64,000 nucleotides of DNA from UBA6623 sp965238125 (GCA_965238125.1 OZ250179.1:4650001-4714000); one strand, 5' to 3'; counted from the stretch's first letter, positions 52,250 through 61,866 are shown. Numbers and translations are program-made. The notes: generated from the letters alone by a model not told the origin.

Positions 52250-53779
52250 ATGGCTCGCCTCAAGAAACTGCCCCCGATTTGCGTGGCCCTCGGCTGCGAA
52301 AAAGCCGCCGAACTGGAACGGTCAGCGCGCCGCTCGGCCGAGGCCGGGGAGCGGTTTCTCGAATTTCGCCTCGATTCGCTCGACGACCCCGCAAGCGGCA
52401 TCGCCGTGATTCGGCGGACCGCGCGCCGCTTCCCGCGCGTCACGATCTTAGCCACTTGCCGTGGAACACCCAACGGCGGCGGCTTCAGCGGCGGACTCGA
52501 CCGGCAAGCCGCTCTTCTCGAACAAGCAATCGCGGCCGGCGCGGCCCTAGTCGATCTCGAAATCGAGAGCGCTGAAGCAGCTCCTGAAATCGCACAACGC
52601 CTCGCGAAGCAGGCTCGCCTGGTCCTCTCCTATCACGATTTCGAAAAGACTCCGCCTCTCGACCGCGTGGTGCGCCGTCTGACGAAGTTCCCGGCGGTGG
52701 TCTACAAAATCGCCGCGACGGCCCAAAACCCAAGCGACAACCTGCGCATTCTGGAGCTGCCCTCGCGGCATCCCGGCACTCCTCTGGCCGTGATGGCGAT
52801 GGGAGCAACCGGCACGCCCACCCGCGTGCTCGGCCCCGCCCGCGGGTCGCTATTCACCTTCGCTTTTCCCGACCCCGCCCCCGCCGGCCGAGGCCGCCAA
52901 ACGAAGCCCACCGCGCCTGGGCAGATGACGACATCGTTGTTGCGCGAGCGCTACCGCCCCACCAAGCTCAGCCCCGATACGCGCGTCCTCGGCGTTGTGG
53001 CCTACCCCGCCGGTTACTCGATGTCTCCGGCGCTGCACAATCGCGCGTTTCAGGCGCGTCGCGTCGACGCCGTCTATCTGCCCTTCGAGGTCGAGCCGGG
53101 CCGCGTGCGGGATTTCTTTCGCTTCGCCGAAGCTCTCCCCGTGCACGGATTGAGCGTAACGATTCCCCACAAGCGCGCCGTGATGCGCTATCTCGATTCC
53201 TTGGACCCGTTGGCCGCGAAGATCGGCGCGGTCAACACGATCTATCGCCGCAAGGGAAAACTGCGCGGGACGAATACCGATGCCGTCGGCGTGACCGTGC
53301 CGCTCGGCAACCGCATGCCGCTCAAGCGCGCCTCGGTCCTCGTCGTAGGCAACGGCGGCGCGGCGCGGGCGGCGGCCTTTGCCCTCAAGCAGAAAGGCGC
53401 GCGCGTTACTCTCAGCGGCCGCAACCCCGGTCGCGTGCTGGCCCTCGCCAAGGCCTGCGGCGTCACCGCGCTCAAGCGGGAAGCGCTTGCGGGGACTCAC
53501 TTTGACGCCTTGGTCCATGCCACCCCGATCGGCATGCACCCCCGCAATAACGAATGCTTTTTCGACGACGCGATCCCCGCCGATCTGGTTTTCGACATGG
53601 TCTATAACCCGCTTGAGACGTTACTGTTAAAGAAGGCTCGCTCAGAGGGCAAAGCCGTCATTCAGGGCCTGGAGATGTTTCTCGAGCAGGCCGCGGCGCA
53701 GTTCGAGATCTGGACCGGCGAGACGGCCCCGCGAGCCGTCATGAAACGCGCCGTTCTTGAAGCGCTTCGAGCGAAGTGA
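52250..53779 (+). CDS. aroDE: bifunctional 3-dehydroquinate dehydratase / shikimate dehydrogenase
   Basis: A 509-residue fusion that catalyses two consecutive shikimate-pathway steps. The N-terminal half is a type I dehydroquinase (FLEFRLDSLDDP, VTILATCRG, LVLSYHDFEKTP, and Schiff-base Lys in VVYKIAATAQN). The C-terminal half is shikimate dehydrogenase (GYSMSPALHNRAFQ, LSVTIPHKRAVM, IGAVNTIYRR, TNTDAVG, Rossmann GNGGAARAAAFAL). ATG 52250 is the first in-frame start. TrpE's ATG overlaps its stop by one base (TGATG), so the two are coupled. This fusion is common in plants and scattered bacteria. Confidence 0.95.
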   Translation: MARLKKLPPICVALGCEKAAELERSARRSAEAGERFLEFRLDSLDDPASGIAVIRRTARRFPRVTILATCRGTPNGGGFSGGLDRQAALLEQAIAAGAALVDLEIESAEAAPEIAQRLAKQARLVLSYHDFEKTPPLDRVVRRLTKFPAVVYKIAATAQNPSDNLRILELPSRHPGTPLAVMAMGATGTPTRVLGPARGSLFTFAFPDPAPAGRGRQTKPTAPGQMTTSLLRERYRPTKLSPDTRVLGVVAYPAGYSMSPALHNRAFQARRVDAVYLPFEVEPGRVRDFFRFAEALPVHGLSVTIPHKRAVMRYLDSLDPLAAKIGAVNTIYRRKGKLRGTNTDAVGVTVPLGNRMPLKRASVLVVGNGGAARAAAFALKQKGARVTLSGRNPGRVLALAKACGVTALKREALAGTHFDALVHATPIGMHPRNNECFFDDAIPADLVFDMVYNPLETLLLKKARSEGKAVIQGLEMFLEQAAAQFEIWTGETAPRAVMKRAVLEALRAK

Positions 53780-55251
53780 TGTCTCCCGACTTCGAAACTT
53801 TTGAGCAACTGGCCCAACAGGGCAACGTGATCCCGGTCCACAAAGTGCTGGCCGCCGATCTCGAGACTCCCGTGTCGGCCTATCTGAAGCTCGCGGCCCG
53901 CCGGAAACACTCGTTCCTGTTCGAGAGCGTCGAGGGCGGCGAAAAAGTCGGCCGCTACACCTTCCTGGGCGCGGATCCCTTCTTGACCGTCACCGCCCGC
54001 GGCAAGACCGTCGAAATCGAGCGCAACGGAGAAGTCCGAAAGCGCCGCGGCAACGTCTTGGAGATCCTGCGCCGCTTGGCCGCCGAGTTTCACCCGGTGG
54101 GAACCGAGGGACTGCCGCCCTTCTCGGCCGGCGCGGTCGGCTACGCCGGCTATAACGTCGTGCGCTTACTCGAACCCCGCGTACCGAAATTCCGAACCGA
54201 CGACGTTAAGATGCCCGACGCCGTCTTTCTCTTCTTCGCGACCCTGCTGGCCTTCGATCACGTCAAGCACGAGATCCACGTCATCGCCAACGTCCGCTGT
54301 GACGAATGGAAAGGATCTCTTCGCAAGGGGTACAACGACGCCCGCCGCCGCATCGAGCGAGTCGAACGCGCGCTGGCCCGCCCCGTGCCTCTTCCCAGGA
54401 CGAAAAAAAAGCCGGGGCCGCTCGAAGTCCGCTCGAATGTCGGTAAGCAGGCGCACTGCCGCGCCGTCGAAAAAGCCAAGGAGTACATCCTGGCCGGGGA
54501 CATCTTCCAGGTCGTGCTCTCACAGAGGCTCGAGATGGAGCCCGGCGTCGAGCCGTTTCAAATCTACCGCGCCCTGCGGATGGTCAACCCCTCGCCCTAC
54601 CTTTTCTACCTGCACTTGGACGACACGGTCATCCTTGGCAGCTCGCCCGAAATGCTCGTGAAGGTCGAAAACGGCGAAGTCCATTACCGGCCGATCGCCG
54701 GCACCAGGCCCCGCGGCGCGAACGAAGCCGAAGACCGAGCCCTCGCGAAAGACCTGCTCTCCGACGAGAAAGAACTCGCCGAGCACGTCATGCTGGTCGA
54801 CTTGGGCCGCAACGACCTGGGTCGCGTCTGCGAGTTTTCGACCGTCCGCGTGCCGGAATTCAAAATCATCGAATACTATTCGCACGTCATGCACATCGTC
54901 TCGAGCGTGCGCGGCAGGCTGCGTCCCGATAAAGACGCCTTTGACGCGCTGGCCGCCTGTTTCCCGGCCGGGACCGTTTCAGGCGCCCCGAAAGTGCGCG
55001 CCATGGAGATCATTGCCGAGCTCGAACCCTCGGCTCGAGGCGTCTACTCGGGCAGCGTCATGTACCTTGATTTCTCGGGCAATTTGAACTCCTGCATCGC
55101 CATCCGCACGATGGTCGTGCGAGGCAAGAAAGCGTACCTACAAGCCGGCGGCGGCATCGTCGCCGATTCGGACCCCGAGCGCGAGTGGGACGAGACGATG
55201 AACAAGGCCCGGGCCTTGCTCAAGGCCGTCGAGCTGGCGCGTGAGCTGTGA
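53779..55251 (+). CDS. trpE: anthranilate synthase component I
   Basis: A 490-residue chorismate-binding enzyme that makes anthranilate with TrpG glutamine amidotransferase. N-terminal LLESVEGGE-like feedback-site region (FLFESVEGGEKVGRYTFLG) and the catalytic C-terminal blocks VVLSQRLEMEP, PIAGTRPRGANEAEDR, ELAEHVMLVDLGRNDLGRV and FPAGTVSGAPKVRAMEII are all present. Coupled to aroDE by TGATG, an arrangement that joins chorismate supply to its first tryptophan-branch step. No trpG follows; the next gene is a ferredoxin. Confidence 0.96.
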   Translation: MSPDFETFEQLAQQGNVIPVHKVLAADLETPVSAYLKLAARRKHSFLFESVEGGEKVGRYTFLGADPFLTVTARGKTVEIERNGEVRKRRGNVLEILRRLAAEFHPVGTEGLPPFSAGAVGYAGYNVVRLLEPRVPKFRTDDVKMPDAVFLFFATLLAFDHVKHEIHVIANVRCDEWKGSLRKGYNDARRRIERVERALARPVPLPRTKKKPGPLEVRSNVGKQAHCRAVEKAKEYILAGDIFQVVLSQRLEMEPGVEPFQIYRALRMVNPSPYLFYLHLDDTVILGSSPEMLVKVENGEVHYRPIAGTRPRGANEAEDRALAKDLLSDEKELAEHVMLVDLGRNDLGRVCEFSTVRVPEFKIIEYYSHVMHIVSSVRGRLRPDKDAFDALAACFPAGTVSGAPKVRAMEIIAELEPSARGVYSGSVMYLDFSGNLNSCIAIRTMVVRGKKAYLQAGGGIVADSDPEREWDETMNKARALLKAVELAREL

Positions 55252-55354
55252 ACTGAGTCGTCTTGAGACGCCCCGCCGAGCTTCCCGTCGGCCCCGCGGA
55301 GCCAGGCGACGGCGACGTGGGGAAAGGACACCCCGCAAGCGTCTCAAATCGGGC

Positions 55355-55381
55355 TTGCATTTCCGGCGGCTATGCTATAAT
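55355..55381 (+). promoter_or_regulatory. promoter of the ferredoxin gene
   Basis: TTGCAT (55355-55360), 15 bases, then a perfect TATAAT (55376-55381), 63 bases before the ferredoxin ATG. The short spacer is the only weakness. Confidence 0.6.
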
Positions 55382-55443
55382 TCCGTTTTTCGGGGAGTTT
55401 AGCCGACAGGATCGGTTTCCTCCGGCGAAGGAAGGTTAAACCT

Positions 55444-55704
55444 ATGGCGTACGTGATTGCCGAACCTTGCATCGGGACAAAAGACACAGCGTGTGTCGAT
55501 GCCTGTCCGGTGGATTGCATCCATCCGAAATCCGACGAAGACGATTTCGAAAACGAAGAAATGCTGTACATCGAACCCGACGAATGTATTGACTGTGGCG
55601 CCTGTGTGCCGGTCTGCCCCGTCTCGGCGATTTTCGCTCTCGAAGATCTCCCGGAAAAGTGGGACGCCTTCACGCCGCGGAACGCGGCTTACTACAACAA
55701 GTAG
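55444..55704 (+). CDS. 7Fe/8Fe-type ferredoxin
   Basis: An 86-residue electron carrier. Cluster ligands are in the first block (CIGTKDTACVDACPVDC) and the second (CIDCGACVPVCPVSA). The spacing of the first block (C-x7-C-x3-CP) is the [3Fe-4S] plus [4Fe-4S] arrangement seen in Thermus/Mycobacterium-type ferredoxins. An acidic loop (SDEDDFENEEM) separates the two. A GGAAGG site lies before the ATG, a consensus promoter precedes and a strong hairpin follows. It is monocistronic; its partner is unknown. Confidence 0.93.
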   Translation: MAYVIAEPCIGTKDTACVDACPVDCIHPKSDEDDFENEEMLYIEPDECIDCGACVPVCPVSAIFALEDLPEKWDAFTPRNAAYYNK

Positions 55705-55722
55705 AACGATTTGCCCCGATGA

Positions 55723-55748
55723 TTCCGGCCGTGGTCCCGCGGCCGGAA
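55723..55748 (+). terminator. hairpin after the ferredoxin gene
   Basis: Stem TTCCGGCCG/CGGCCGGAA (9 bp, perfect) with an 8-base loop, 19 bases after the stop. There is no U-run, so it may be an mRNA-stabilising end rather than an intrinsic terminator. Confidence 0.45.
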
Positions 55749-56060
55749 ACCTCCCCCTGTTCGCATGACACCGACCTGCCGACCTCGCCGGTGCTGCCTT
55801 GTTGTCGGGGTGTGTCAAACGGATTCTCCCCCAACGCCGGCCTCCTGCCGGCGTCAGCCCCCGGGAGGGGCGCGGGATAGTAGCCCCGGGCTTCAGCCCG
55901 GGGTCCACGCCACAAATCACGATAAGCCCCGGACGGGGCGTAGGAGCAATTGTTCGATGCTGCCTCGGGTAACCGGAACGGCTCCGCCCCCATCTCCATG
56001 ACGGCATTTTGAACCCTGCGGACTCGTGGAAACGAAACCGCCCCATCTCTTGGCAGCACC
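55749..56060. repeat. palindromic repeat unit R1, first copy (55878-55960), in gene-free gap
   Basis: Unit 55878-55960: a hairpin TAGCCCCGGGCTTCAGCCCG... then CACGATAAGCCCCGGACGGG and GCGTAGGAGCAATTGTTCGA. A second, slightly diverged copy lies at 57622-57700. No gene in the rest of the gap. Confidence 0.7.
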
Positions 56061-56921
56061 TCAGCGAGCGGTCTTCCTGCGCGCCGTCCGTTCCCCGCTT
56101 TCCTCGATCGCCGTGCCGCCGTTGACCTCACCCGTGCGGGACGGCAGTTTCTTGTTGGGTTGGGACGCCAAGCTTTGCCGTAGCGCTTCCATTAAATCGA
56201 TGACCGGCGCGAGGCGGGGCGCTTCGGTAACCGCCACGGCCTGCCCTTGGCGCTTGGCTTCGACCAGGTTCTTGAGTTGCTGCTGGTAGGAGTCGTGGTA
56301 CTTTTCGGGCTCAAACGGCGCCGCCAGGCTTTCCACAAGTTGCTTGGCGAGCTTGACTTCTTGCGGTTTGACCTCGACCTCGGCCGGCGCGCCGTACTCG
56401 CTCAGCTCGCGAATCTCATTCGGGTAATACATCGTGTGCAAGGTCAGCCCGCCCTTGCGCGGTCGGACCAATACGGTGTATTCGCGCTGGTGCATGCTGA
56501 CCTTGGCCATGGCGGCATACCCCGCGCTCTCCATCGTTTCGACCAAGAGCTTGTAGGCCTTTCTTCCAGCCTCTTCGGGCACAGTGAAAAATGAGCTGTC
56601 GAAGTAGAGTGGGTCGACCTCGTCGAGTTTGACGAACTTGAGAATCTCCATCGTCGAACCCGAGGCCGGCATGATCTTCTTGATCTCCTCTTCCTCGACG
56701 AGAACGTACTGACCCTTTTCGTACTCGTACCCTTTGATAAGCTCCGCCCGCTCGACGATGCGGTCGCACGAGGGGCAGTAGAGCTTCTGGCGGATGCGGG
56801 AATTGCAGTCCTTGTGGATCTGGTTAAACCCGACCCGCTCACCGCGAGCCGCCACATGGAGCCGGATCGGCACCGAAATCAAACCGAAGCTGAGATAGCC
56901 CTTCCAAACCGTCGAGGCCAT
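56061..56921 (-). CDS. ku: Ku protein (non-homologous end joining)
   Basis: A 286-residue homodimeric Ku that binds double-strand DNA ends and recruits LigD. The family start MASTVWKGYLSFGLISVPIRL, the Zn-like CPSCDRIVERAELIKGYEYEKG, and FAEPEKYHD-like segment (APFEPEKYHDSYQQQLKNLVEAK) are all present. Its C-terminus is a short basic tail (RTARRKTAR). No ligD is in the window, so the ligase must lie elsewhere if the pathway is functional. Followed by repeat-rich DNA on both sides. Confidence 0.95.
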   Translation of the reverse strand: MASTVWKGYLSFGLISVPIRLHVAARGERVGFNQIHKDCNSRIRQKLYCPSCDRIVERAELIKGYEYEKGQYVLVEEEEIKKIMPASGSTMEILKFVKLDEVDPLYFDSSFFTVPEEAGRKAYKLLVETMESAGYAAMAKVSMHQREYTVLVRPRKGGLTLHTMYYPNEIRELSEYGAPAEVEVKPQEVKLAKQLVESLAAPFEPEKYHDSYQQQLKNLVEAKRQGQAVAVTEAPRLAPVIDLMEALRQSLASQPNKKLPSRTGEVNGGTAIEESGERTARRKTAR

Positions 56922-58752
56922 ATCGAATACCCCCCTGTCGCGGCTGTTCCAAACAACTCGATCCCGAATTGTTTGAAACGTCTATATTGTTTGCATGGTA
57001 CCTGAACCGGCTTCCGGCGCGCAACGCCTCCCGAAGCCCAGGGAGGCCCGGGCATTACCGGGCTGGATTGTCCCGCCATCGGATGCCGGCGGACCGCGGC
57101 CTTGAAGCCGTCACGTATCTATTGAAGAAACAACTTATGCATTTTCATCAACTTACCTCCGGCTTCCGCCTAGAAGCCGGCCGGCCGAGGGTACAATGGT
57201 ATTGGAGCGCCCGGGGCGAGACAGAAGCGGCCCCTCTGAGAAATGGAAAACTTCCGCTCGGTCCCGACGATTTTACGAAAAAAAGAGACCCAACGAACCC
57301 AAGCTCCAGCCATCGCGCAAAGCGGACTCTTCGGAAAACCCCGCTTCGAGCGTTCGGCGGATTACGGTATAGCTCGTGAAATCACCAACGTCTGTAGCCG
57401 CGAAGCGGCGGCGGGAATATAGCCCAGGGTGGAGCCGGAACGGCGGAACCCGGGTGGGGATTCCACCCGAGCGAGCCCTGAAAATGTTGCCATATGGCAC
57501 ACCGGTCGGATATTCAGGGCATCGGGAAGCGCTGGGGCTCCGCCCCAGACCCGAGGTTTATCGCTTTCCGGCCGGGATGTCTCATCGCCTCGGTTCCCGC
57601 CCCCGGAGGGTGGCATGGAAAGTAGCCCCGGGCTTGAGCCCGGGTCCCCGGAACATCACGACAAGCCCCGGACGGGGCGTAGGAACAATCGTTCGATGCA
57701 ACTCCGACAAAAAGGCAACTTTCGCCATGCCCGCCGACTGACGCTTGACTACTTCGACGCCTCCTTGGCTTACCCCCTTCCTCGAGCGCCAGATCCCAAA
57801 ACCGGCGGTTTGCCATATGGCAAGAAGGTAAGGGCGGCGGGAACGCGGTCCGTCAGACCTGACCTGACCCTTCGCACCGTCGAAACCACGAAATGCGAAA
57901 CGAACCCAAGGGTATGGTAACCGATTTTAAATCAATAGCTTGTGGCGATCCAGGCGTCGTATCGCAACGCTGCCCGGAGGGAACAATTGAGACAACGGAA
58001 GAAGCGATCCCAGGCGGCGCGTTGCTCTTTCGAAAATGGCCGTCGAGCGGAAGGCGGTTTACAGTATGGCTCGTAAAATCACAAACGTCTGTAGCCGCGA
58101 AGCGGCGGCGGGAATGTAGCCCAGGGTGGAGCCGGAACGGCGGAACCCTGGGTAGAATTCCCACCCGCGTGAGCCCTGAAAGGGCGGCGGGAACGCGGTG
58201 GGTCAGACCCGACCTGACCCCTCGCGTCGTCGAAAGCACGAAAACACCAAACGAACCCAAGAGTAGGGTACCCTACTCTTAATCAATAGCTTGTGGCGGC
58301 GGAAGCCCGCTGGGCGGTCGGCAGCGAGCAACGGAGAAACGGAAGAAATGGAGAAACGAAAGAAGTGATCCAAGACGGCGGGTTGCTCGCTCTAAGCCGG
58401 TTCAGCGTCCAACCAACCGGACCGAACTCCCGCCAAGGATCGCGAGCCAATCCGACCGCCCGAGAACAAGAAAACACGAAACGAACCCAAGAACCATAGA
58501 ACCTGTGAGTTATCAATATCTTGTGGCGACTGCCGTGCCGTGTTCGCGGCTGCGGTCCCAGACGGCCAACAGAAGAAACGAAGACAATCCGATCGGATAG
58601 CCCGGCCCTCCGATGGGCAATCCGAACGGATAGCGCGACCCGAGACCCCACCGGGGCCGGCTCAATCGCCCGGAATCTTTAGTTGCGTACCATCAGTAAC
58701 TTACAGCAATTCGGTGCGTGCCTGACCGATTTGGCCCCGTGCATGCTAAAAA
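56922..58752. repeat. 1.8-kb gene-free array of degenerate palindromic repeats
   Basis: No convincing gene. Three recurring modules are seen. R1 (AGCCCCGGGCTTGAGCCCGG..., GGACGGGGCGTAGG) at 57622-57700. R2 (TATAGCTCGTGAAATCACCA; TCTGTAGCCGCGAAGCGGCG; AGCCCAGGGTGGAGCCGGAA) at 57330-57480 and again at 58022-58200. R3 (CGAAACGAACCCAAG then ATCAATAGCTTGTGGC) at about 57889-57947, 58238-58297 and 58472-58529. Each module folds into GC-rich hairpins. R2 and R3 copies are in the same order, so the block looks like a tandem duplication with decay. Confidence 0.75.
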
Positions 58753-60418
58753 CTAGGATTTCCATTTTGGCCCTGGCACGGTCACAGGATACACCCCCGC
58801 TGCGCCGAATACCACGTCTTTTCGCGCTGAACCCTGCACATCACCTCCGCCGGTAGGCGCCAGGGCTCGTCCGTCCGCTCACAGACGTTGATTGAGCGGA
58901 CTGAACGGCGCTCCGGCCGACACTGCTCCCTGCGAAACCTTTTTGGAGCCAAAAACTGTTGATCCTCGCCCGGGCAACGCTACCCACCCGGCACAGGCAG
59001 CGCCCAGATCCTATGCAGCATGTCGCCGAACAGCCGCCGGTTCAGATGTCCTTCGGCCAACAGCAGCCAATAGTACCGCGCATGCTTGACCAGCCTACCG
59101 CCCGTCTTCATCAGCCGCTGTTGCAAGCTCGTCAGCGACCAGCTCTTGATCCGTTGCGGCAGCCCGAGCCTCCGCCATAGGTTCCCCAGGTTATAGGCCA
59201 GCACGCTGAGTTGCAGTCGCACTTCGTTGGCCCGGAACCGATGGCATGACAGCCTTGTCCAATGCGTCGCTTGTTTGCCTTCCTTGATCCACTGCTCCGC
59301 CGTGCCGCGCTTGTTGTAGAACCGCACCAGCGAGCGGCTCGGCAAGGCCATGCTCGTGACGATGAAACCGACGCGAGGAAACAACTCACCTTGGTGATGC
59401 TCGACCTTCGCAACAACCCGCCGGGACTTCGACCAGCTCGCGGCCTGATACCGAAAGCTCCTGTAGCGCACCAGGGGCTTTGCGCTCGGCCTGCCCGGCG
59501 GACGAAACAGGATATCTTCGATCTCCAGCTCCAGGCTCTTGTTGGCCGGGATGCGAATCACGTAGTCCACGCCGCGCTCCTCCAACGTCTCGTAAATATC
59601 CGGCTTGGCGAAGGCGGCATCGGCCCGGAACGTCACCTGTTTGCCCTCCGCCTGTTGGCGTTCGATTTCCGGCAGCAGCAGCTCGTCCCAGTCCTCGGCG
59701 CTGGACACGTTGCCCGGTCGCAACTTTGCCGCCAAGCAATCGCCGTGCTGGTTGAACAGCAACAGTGGGTGGTAGCAGACCGACTCGAAGTGGCCGTTGT
59801 AGGCGCTGCCTTCCTGCCGGCCGTGGACGGGGCTCTCGGTAGAGTCCATGTCCAGCACGACGCACGCGGAGTCATCACCGGCCTCGGCTTGCGCGATCAA
59901 CTCGCGGTTCACCGCCATCAGCCCGATCAGATTCTCGTCGCCGGCGAGCATGGCGGTCTCGAAGCTCTGCAGCCGGGAGGTCAGCGCCGCGCCGCGATCC
60001 CAGTTCTTCTTCGAGCCAATCAGCCGAAAGGTTGGATCGGCGGAGACACGAACGGCGTCGTTGAGATCCTCGTAGCCCGCCAAGCGGGAGTAGACCGACT
60101 GTCGCAGCAGATCGACGAACGGGAACTTCTTGTTCGAGCCTTGCCGCGAATCCGTCAGATGCTCGTCTATCAGCTTGCCTAGTCCGAGTCGTTCGTCCAG
60201 TTCGCGAATGAGAATCAGCCCGCCATCCGAGGTGACTCGCGATCCTTGGAAATCGACCTTGAGAAATCCATTGAAGGTGAGCTGAAACGGTTTGTTTTCT
60301 TTTTCACCCATTGGGTGTTGATCTCCTCAGCGCCTTGAGTGCTTTCAAGCCCGCATAAATAAAGGCGTCCGAGTCCACCCGATGGTTAGCAGAACCGAAA
60401 CTAAAGTGGAAATCCGGG
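58753..60418 (-). mobile_element. IS1380-family insertion sequence, copy 5 (type B)
   Basis: 1666 bp, ends CCCGGATTTCCACTTTAG (at 60418) and CTAGGATTTCCATTTTGG (at 58753, terminal CC changed to CT). Flanking pentamers AAAAA and ATAAA match at four of five positions, so a target duplication is not proven. It lies in an intergenic region upstream of the gene at 60460. Confidence 0.92.
58980..60311 (-). CDS. IS1380-family DDE transposase (copy 5, type B)
   Basis: 443 residues, intact, and identical to copy 4 as far as can be read. Its own downstream segment keeps the 14 bases that copy 4 lost. Confidence 0.95.
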   Translation of the reverse strand: MGEKENKPFQLTFNGFLKVDFQGSRVTSDGGLILIRELDERLGLGKLIDEHLTDSRQGSNKKFPFVDLLRQSVYSRLAGYEDLNDAVRVSADPTFRLIGSKKNWDRGAALTSRLQSFETAMLAGDENLIGLMAVNRELIAQAEAGDDSACVVLDMDSTESPVHGRQEGSAYNGHFESVCYHPLLLFNQHGDCLAAKLRPGNVSSAEDWDELLLPEIERQQAEGKQVTFRADAAFAKPDIYETLEERGVDYVIRIPANKSLELEIEDILFRPPGRPSAKPLVRYRSFRYQAASWSKSRRVVAKVEHHQGELFPRVGFIVTSMALPSRSLVRFYNKRGTAEQWIKEGKQATHWTRLSCHRFRANEVRLQLSVLAYNLGNLWRRLGLPQRIKSWSLTSLQQRLMKTGGRLVKHARYYWLLLAEGHLNRRLFGDMLHRIWALPVPGG

Positions 60419-60459
60419 ATAAAGGATGCGACGCGCAAAGGAAAACGAGGAGATCGACA

Positions 60460-61305
60460 ATGCTCAACTACCGAAAAGCTTCTATCGCGACTCTGGCGGC
60501 CTTGGCGGTCTTGGCGGCCGAACCGGTCTGCGCCAAAGGTGCCGACCTTTCTGCTTTGACCGACAGCGAGAAGGAAGAGTTCTTGCGAAACGCCGAGGTG
60601 AAGCTCCAGCGCGACATCGGCATCGGGATCAACAATACCGTAAGGGTCACCCTGACCGATGGCGGCCTCACCCACGATGCTCATGTGCAAACCGTGAATA
60701 TCCACAAGACGTCCTACCCGACGATTAACGGGGTGGAGCTCAACTTTCGCGACCGCTACCAGTTCAACATCGCCGCCTACAAGCTCGACCGGCTGATTGG
60801 CCTCAACATGGTCCCCGTCTCGGTCGAACGCAGGATCGGCAGGAACACCGGCTCAGTGACGTGGTGGGTCGACGACGTCGCCATGATGGAACGCGAACGC
60901 CTTCACAAGAAGATGCGCGTCCCCCCCCAAAAGAACGCGGGTTGGAACGACCAAATGTTCCAAATCAGGATTTTCAACGAGCTGATCTACAACACCGACG
61001 CCAATATCGGCAACATATTGATCACGAAAGATTGGGATGTTCGGATCATCGACTTTACGCGCGCGTTTCGCACGCACACGAAACTGCGGGCGCCCGAAAA
61101 CCTGCGCCGTTGCGACCCGCGCGTGCTGCAAGGGTTGCGCGACCTCAACATAGACGTCTTGCGGCGTGAAATGGAGGGGCTTCTTAGCAAGGGCGAAATG
61201 AAGGGCCTGTTGGCGCGCCGCGATAAGATCGTCGAGTTCTTCGACCGCGAGATCGCGTCGAAAGGGGAACAGGCCGTCCTGTACAGCCGCCCGGGGCACT
61301 ACTGA
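60460..61305 (+). CDS. secreted kinase-fold-like protein of unknown function
   Basis: A 281-residue protein. ATG 60460 follows GAGGAG at eight bases and starts a signal peptide (ASIATLAALAVLAAEPVCA). The body resembles PI3/4-kinase/HipA-like folds: YQFNIAAYKLDRLIGLNMVP (N-lobe helix), LIYNTDANIGNILITKDWDV (catalytic Asp/Asn type) and IIDFTRAF (metal Asp). An acidobacterial secreted family with the variant DRN...IDHTRAF comes to mind; here the usual Arg and His are Ala and Phe, so activity is doubtful. The last codon pair Tyr-stop is supplied by the IS630 end at 61302; without it the gene would end in TAA after His280. Confidence 0.6.
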   Translation: MLNYRKASIATLAALAVLAAEPVCAKGADLSALTDSEKEEFLRNAEVKLQRDIGIGINNTVRVTLTDGGLTHDAHVQTVNIHKTSYPTINGVELNFRDRYQFNIAAYKLDRLIGLNMVPVSVERRIGRNTGSVTWWVDDVAMMERERLHKKMRVPPQKNAGWNDQMFQIRIFNELIYNTDANIGNILITKDWDVRIIDFTRAFRTHTKLRAPENLRRCDPRVLQGLRDLNIDVLRREMEGLLSKGEMKGLLARRDKIVEFFDREIASKGEQAVLYSRPGHY

Positions 61306-61323
61306 GTCTCGCATAATATACTG

Positions 61324-61866
61324 TCAATCGAGACAAAGAGAAGACTGTTTCCAGAAAGCGGTAATCAAGTGCGGTTTGCGGCGCATTCGCCGCAGCGCTT
61401 TGCGGGCGCGCTCGTCGAGTTCCCAGTAGTCCTTCGGGCAGACGTTGGGCAACTCGTGCTGCTTCCAGTACGCCCAAATGTATTCCACCGGGTTCAACTC
61501 CGGCGCATAGGGCGGCAAGTACTCCGTTGCGATGTGATCCTCGGAGAGCTGGATGAACTCCCGCACCAGGCGGCTGCGGTGCGCCGGCAGCCGGTCCCAG
61601 ACGATCAGCAGTGGGCCGTCGATGTGGCGCACCAAAGCCTTCAGGAAGTCGATGACCTCCAGCTCGCCGATCGCGCCGGGATAGAGCCGGAAGTAAAAGT
61701 TGCGCAACGTCAGCCCGGCCGACACCGACAGCTTGTCCCAGTTGAAGTTGAACTCCAACACCGGTGTCTCGCCGCGCGGCGCCCAGGTGCGGCAACGATG
61801 CGGCTTCTGACTCAATCCGCTTTCGTCGATGAAGACGATCGTACGTTCTTCTTTGCGGGCTTTTTT
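61324..61866 (-). CDS. IS630 transposase, catalytic part (orfB, -1 frame)
   Basis: The DDE half of the transposase. After the slip the frame reads EERTIVFIDESGLSQKPHR (first Asp), then IDGPLLIVWDRLPAHRS (second Asp) and YLPPYAPELNPVEYIWAYWK (Glu), the usual IS630 blocks. It has no good start of its own; the first in-frame ATG (61815) lies beyond the first catalytic Asp. It is therefore most likely made as a frameshift fusion with orfA. Confidence 0.88.
   Translation of the reverse strand, partial: KKARKEERTIVFIDESGLSQKPHRCRTWAPRGETPVLEFNFNWDKLSVSAGLTLRNFYFRLYPGAIGELEVIDFLKALVRHIDGPLLIVWDRLPAHRSRLVREFIQLSEDHIATEYLPPYAPELNPVEYIWAYWKQHELPNVCPKDYWELDERARKALRRMRRKPHLITAFWKQSSLCLD

Noticed and set aside
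56922..58752. CRISPR array
   Set aside because: The repeats are degenerate, irregularly spaced and without unique spacers of constant length, and no cas gene is present.
58748..60423. Target duplication around IS1380 copy 5
   Set aside because: AAAAA and ATAAA differ at one position and the element's own end is mutated, so I cannot call it a duplication.
39526..61305. Shared 13-base word GGGGCACTACTGA at 39529 and at the end of the gene at 60460
   Set aside because: Flanking sequence is unrelated and in one case the word includes the IS630 end; most likely coincidence.
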